Source: Candidatus Omnitrophota bacterium (GTDB taxonomy: Bacteria; Omnitrophota; Gorgyraeia; Zapsychrales; Zapsychraceae). Taken from it: a stretch of DNA of 33,971 bases. Under the pieces are notes generated by a model. The model ran no database searches, had not been told where the DNA came from, and saw nothing but the letters and a program-made list of their open reading frames with translations. How positions within the stretch are numbered: the first letter of the stretch is position 1; the number at the start of each line of letters is the position of its first letter. The translations under genes and the position numbers were made by a program. Of the stretch, positions 33,017 through 33,971 are shown piece after piece. The stretch spans positions 21,712 through 55,682 of the forward strand of contig JADFZM010000004.1 in assembly GCA_015232535.1 (NCBI GenBank). Direction: 5' to 3'.

Positions 33017-33047
33017 TCCGGGTCACTTAAAAAGTGACAGGTCAATG
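33017..33047. repeat. Dispersed repeat, copy 2
   Basis: Direct copy of 32099-32129. Here the left part forms a short palindrome, GTCACTT-AAA-AAGTGAC (33022-33038), that is mutated in copy 1. The sequence just after it again contains CTGACAGG. It is followed directly by the coding-like remnant at 33072. Confidence 0.65.
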
Positions 33048-33071
33048 TCCTGAAAGTGTCCACTGACAGGT

Positions 33072-33152
33072 ATAGACGAATTTATCAACGAACAGCTCGA
33101 CACCGGCTCCTCATTCTTCAACCCCGATCACAGCTGGGAAGTTTTCCATTGA
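33072..33152 (+). pseudogene. Short C-terminal gene remnant
   Basis: Plus-strand codons read IDEFINEQLDTGSSFFNP, then DHSWEVFH and a stop. There is no start codon or upstream frame. The sequence looks like the end of a real protein cut off by the repeat at 33017-33047, perhaps a transposon-associated protein. No family is recognised. Confidence 0.25.
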
Positions 33153-33309
33153 AAATATTATTAGGTTATTAAGAAGATTCCCTTCCCAACAAGACAGCCT
33201 TTGCTAAAATAAATCATAAAAGCATTAAATAAATTGAATTCTTGTTAAACGATAGCCCTGGCAAATGCTTAAATTTTTAATCCCTAATGAGGCTTTTTAT
33301 GGCTTTCTC

Positions 33310-33321
33310 TTGCACGTGCAA
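33310..33321. promoter_or_regulatory. Perfect 12-bp palindrome TTGCACGTGCAA
   Basis: A perfect inverted repeat of the size of many operators. It lies between two genes that end or begin far away, so no regulated promoter is evident, and it may be chance. Confidence 0.2.
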
Positions 33322-33356
33322 ATTGAATTGAGTAAACAATGATTTCAAGCTATATC

Positions 33357-33385
33357 AAAAGCCCGGCTTTTTAAGCCGGGCTTTT
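33357..33385. terminator. Bidirectional intrinsic terminator
   Basis: A 13-bp stem (33357-33369 with 33373-33385) around a TTT loop, with AAAAGCCCGGCTT and its complement giving a U-run in both directions. On the minus strand it lies about 36 bases after the beta-helix gene's stop and is its natural terminator. Confidence 0.85.
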
Positions 33386-33420
33386 GTGTGATTCTCTGTC
33401 TTTATTGAAAACATTCGTTT

Positions 33421-33971
33421 TTATCTCGGAACCATTACTGCATGCTCGATTTTAGGTGGTTTAACTTTATGGAAATAATAAGCTCCCATATCCGCCCTTG
33501 TCCCATCCGGGTCACGCGGTGAATTGGGGTCGCCGGAATCTATACAGGGAGAAGACCTAAGAAGATGGAAATCTCCATTTTCTTGGTTAACAAATAAGGG
33601 ATCAGCACTTATATTTCCTACGCCATTAACAAATTCCGGAAACTCTTCTGAATCAGAGTAATTAATGCTCATTGCCTCTTCAGAACAGTAAAAACCCGAA
33701 CAATGAATTGATAAAGATTCATTGGCATGGTTACCCCAAACAATATCATTAAGAAGTGACAAATTGAATTGATTGTTCACATAAATTCCACCGCCTGCAT
33801 CTTGAGAACTGTTATTTGCGATAGTATTGTTAGCTAGTGAGTAATCTGAATATCCTGAAATATTGATTCCTCCACCATCCCCAACAGATGAATTATCGTG
33901 AATTAAATTTTTCTTGATAAAATGGATAGAATTCGAGCTTGAATAACGAAGTCCACCTCCTTCATAATTTG
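33421..33971 (-). CDS. Parallel beta-helix surface protein, choice-of-anchor Q type (5' end outside window)
   Basis: The frame stays open to the window edge, giving about 183 residues of C-terminal sequence; a GTG at 33780 is only an internal codon. The upstream part shows repeating turns such as GGGLRYSSSNSIHFI, GDGGGINISGYSDYSLANNT and GGGIYVNN, the ladder of a pectin-lyase-like right-handed beta-helix. The end carries ADPLFVNQENGDFHLLRSSP, CIDSGDPNSPRDPDG and RADMGAYYF, the hallmark of choice-of-anchor Q / parallel beta-helix secreted proteins. It is probably exported or surface-attached and may bind or cut polysaccharide. A terminator follows at 33357-33385. Confidence 0.85.
   Translation of the reverse strand, partial: NYEGGGLRYSSSNSIHFIKKNLIHDNSSVGDGGGINISGYSDYSLANNTIANNSSQDAGGGIYVNNQFNLSLLNDIVWGNHANESLSIHCSGFYCSEEAMSINYSDSEEFPEFVNGVGNISADPLFVNQENGDFHLLRSSPCIDSGDPNSPRDPDGTRADMGAYYFHKVKPPKIEHAVMVPR

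Larger units (their letters stand above)
32758..33420. other. Gene-poor region with repeat, remnant and terminator
   Basis: About 660 bases with no convincing intact gene. It contains a TTGACA on the minus strand (32897-32902) that may belong to the promoter of the secreted-protein gene but has no clear -10, repeat copy 2 (33017-33047), a short coding-like remnant (33072-33152), a perfect palindrome (33310-33321) and a bidirectional terminator (33357-33385). Confidence 0.6.

Overview
The window looks like chromosomal DNA of an uncultivated Gram-negative bacterium. It encodes an outer-membrane secretin, a SurA/PpiD-type chaperone and several signal-peptide proteins, its base composition is moderately AT-rich by eye, and it has many short palindromic repeats between genes. 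The gene mix (FCB-style AddA/AddB, ExeA-type ATPase with secretin, GldA/F/G-type ABC operon, many PAS kinases) would suit Candidatus Omnitrophota or a related PVC/FCB lineage. That is an inference from gene content; there is no rRNA or other marker here to settle it. I found no tRNA, rRNA, CRISPR array or intact insertion sequence.

Layout, left to right. Positions 1-354 hold a minus-strand leader RNA: a promoter, a GEMM (c-di-GMP-I class) riboswitch aptamer, an intrinsic terminator and then a stack of hairpin repeats. The gene it controls lies beyond the left edge. Positions 481-10066 are a minus-strand operon: AddA-like helicase-nuclease, a membrane spermidine-synthase-like protein, an AddB-like nuclease and a secreted DUF4139 protein. 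The first three overlap by 4 bases each. Divergently from it, 10211-11656 encodes a membrane-anchored peptidyl-prolyl isomerase.

Positions 11658-16578 are a minus-strand run: a small membrane protein, a beta-hydroxyacid dehydrogenase, a GldA/GldF/GldG-type ABC system, a small helical protein and a CBS-pair protein. Positions 16796-18963 hold a TrmH-family methyltransferase, three single-domain response regulators and a second CBS-pair protein. This block is bracketed by two copies of one palindromic repeat in opposite orientation. Positions 19343-24425 form an ExeA ATPase, GspC-like, secretin and sensor histidine kinase cluster. The secretin gene carries an in-frame HPERSEG-type repeat near its 5' end.

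Positions 24908-29734 encode a very large hybrid histidine kinase whose sensor half is visibly more GC-rich than its surroundings. The right end (29844-33971) holds a Fic protein with an N-terminal helix-turn-helix and its own inhibitory motif, a truncated TMEM175-family fragment of 51 codons, a pirin, a small secreted lysine-rich protein lying between direct repeats, and the 3' part of a parallel beta-helix surface protein that runs off the window.

Themes: (1) signal transduction is dense, with two histidine kinases, three stand-alone receivers, two CBS pairs and one riboswitch; (2) a double-strand-break repair operon contains an unexpected membrane enzyme; (3) many repeat elements sit between genes and one sits inside a gene. 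No complete unknown system is proven. The best candidates for follow-up are the riboswitch leader, the AddA/membrane enzyme/AddB operon and the stand-alone ExeA-GspC-secretin-kinase cluster.
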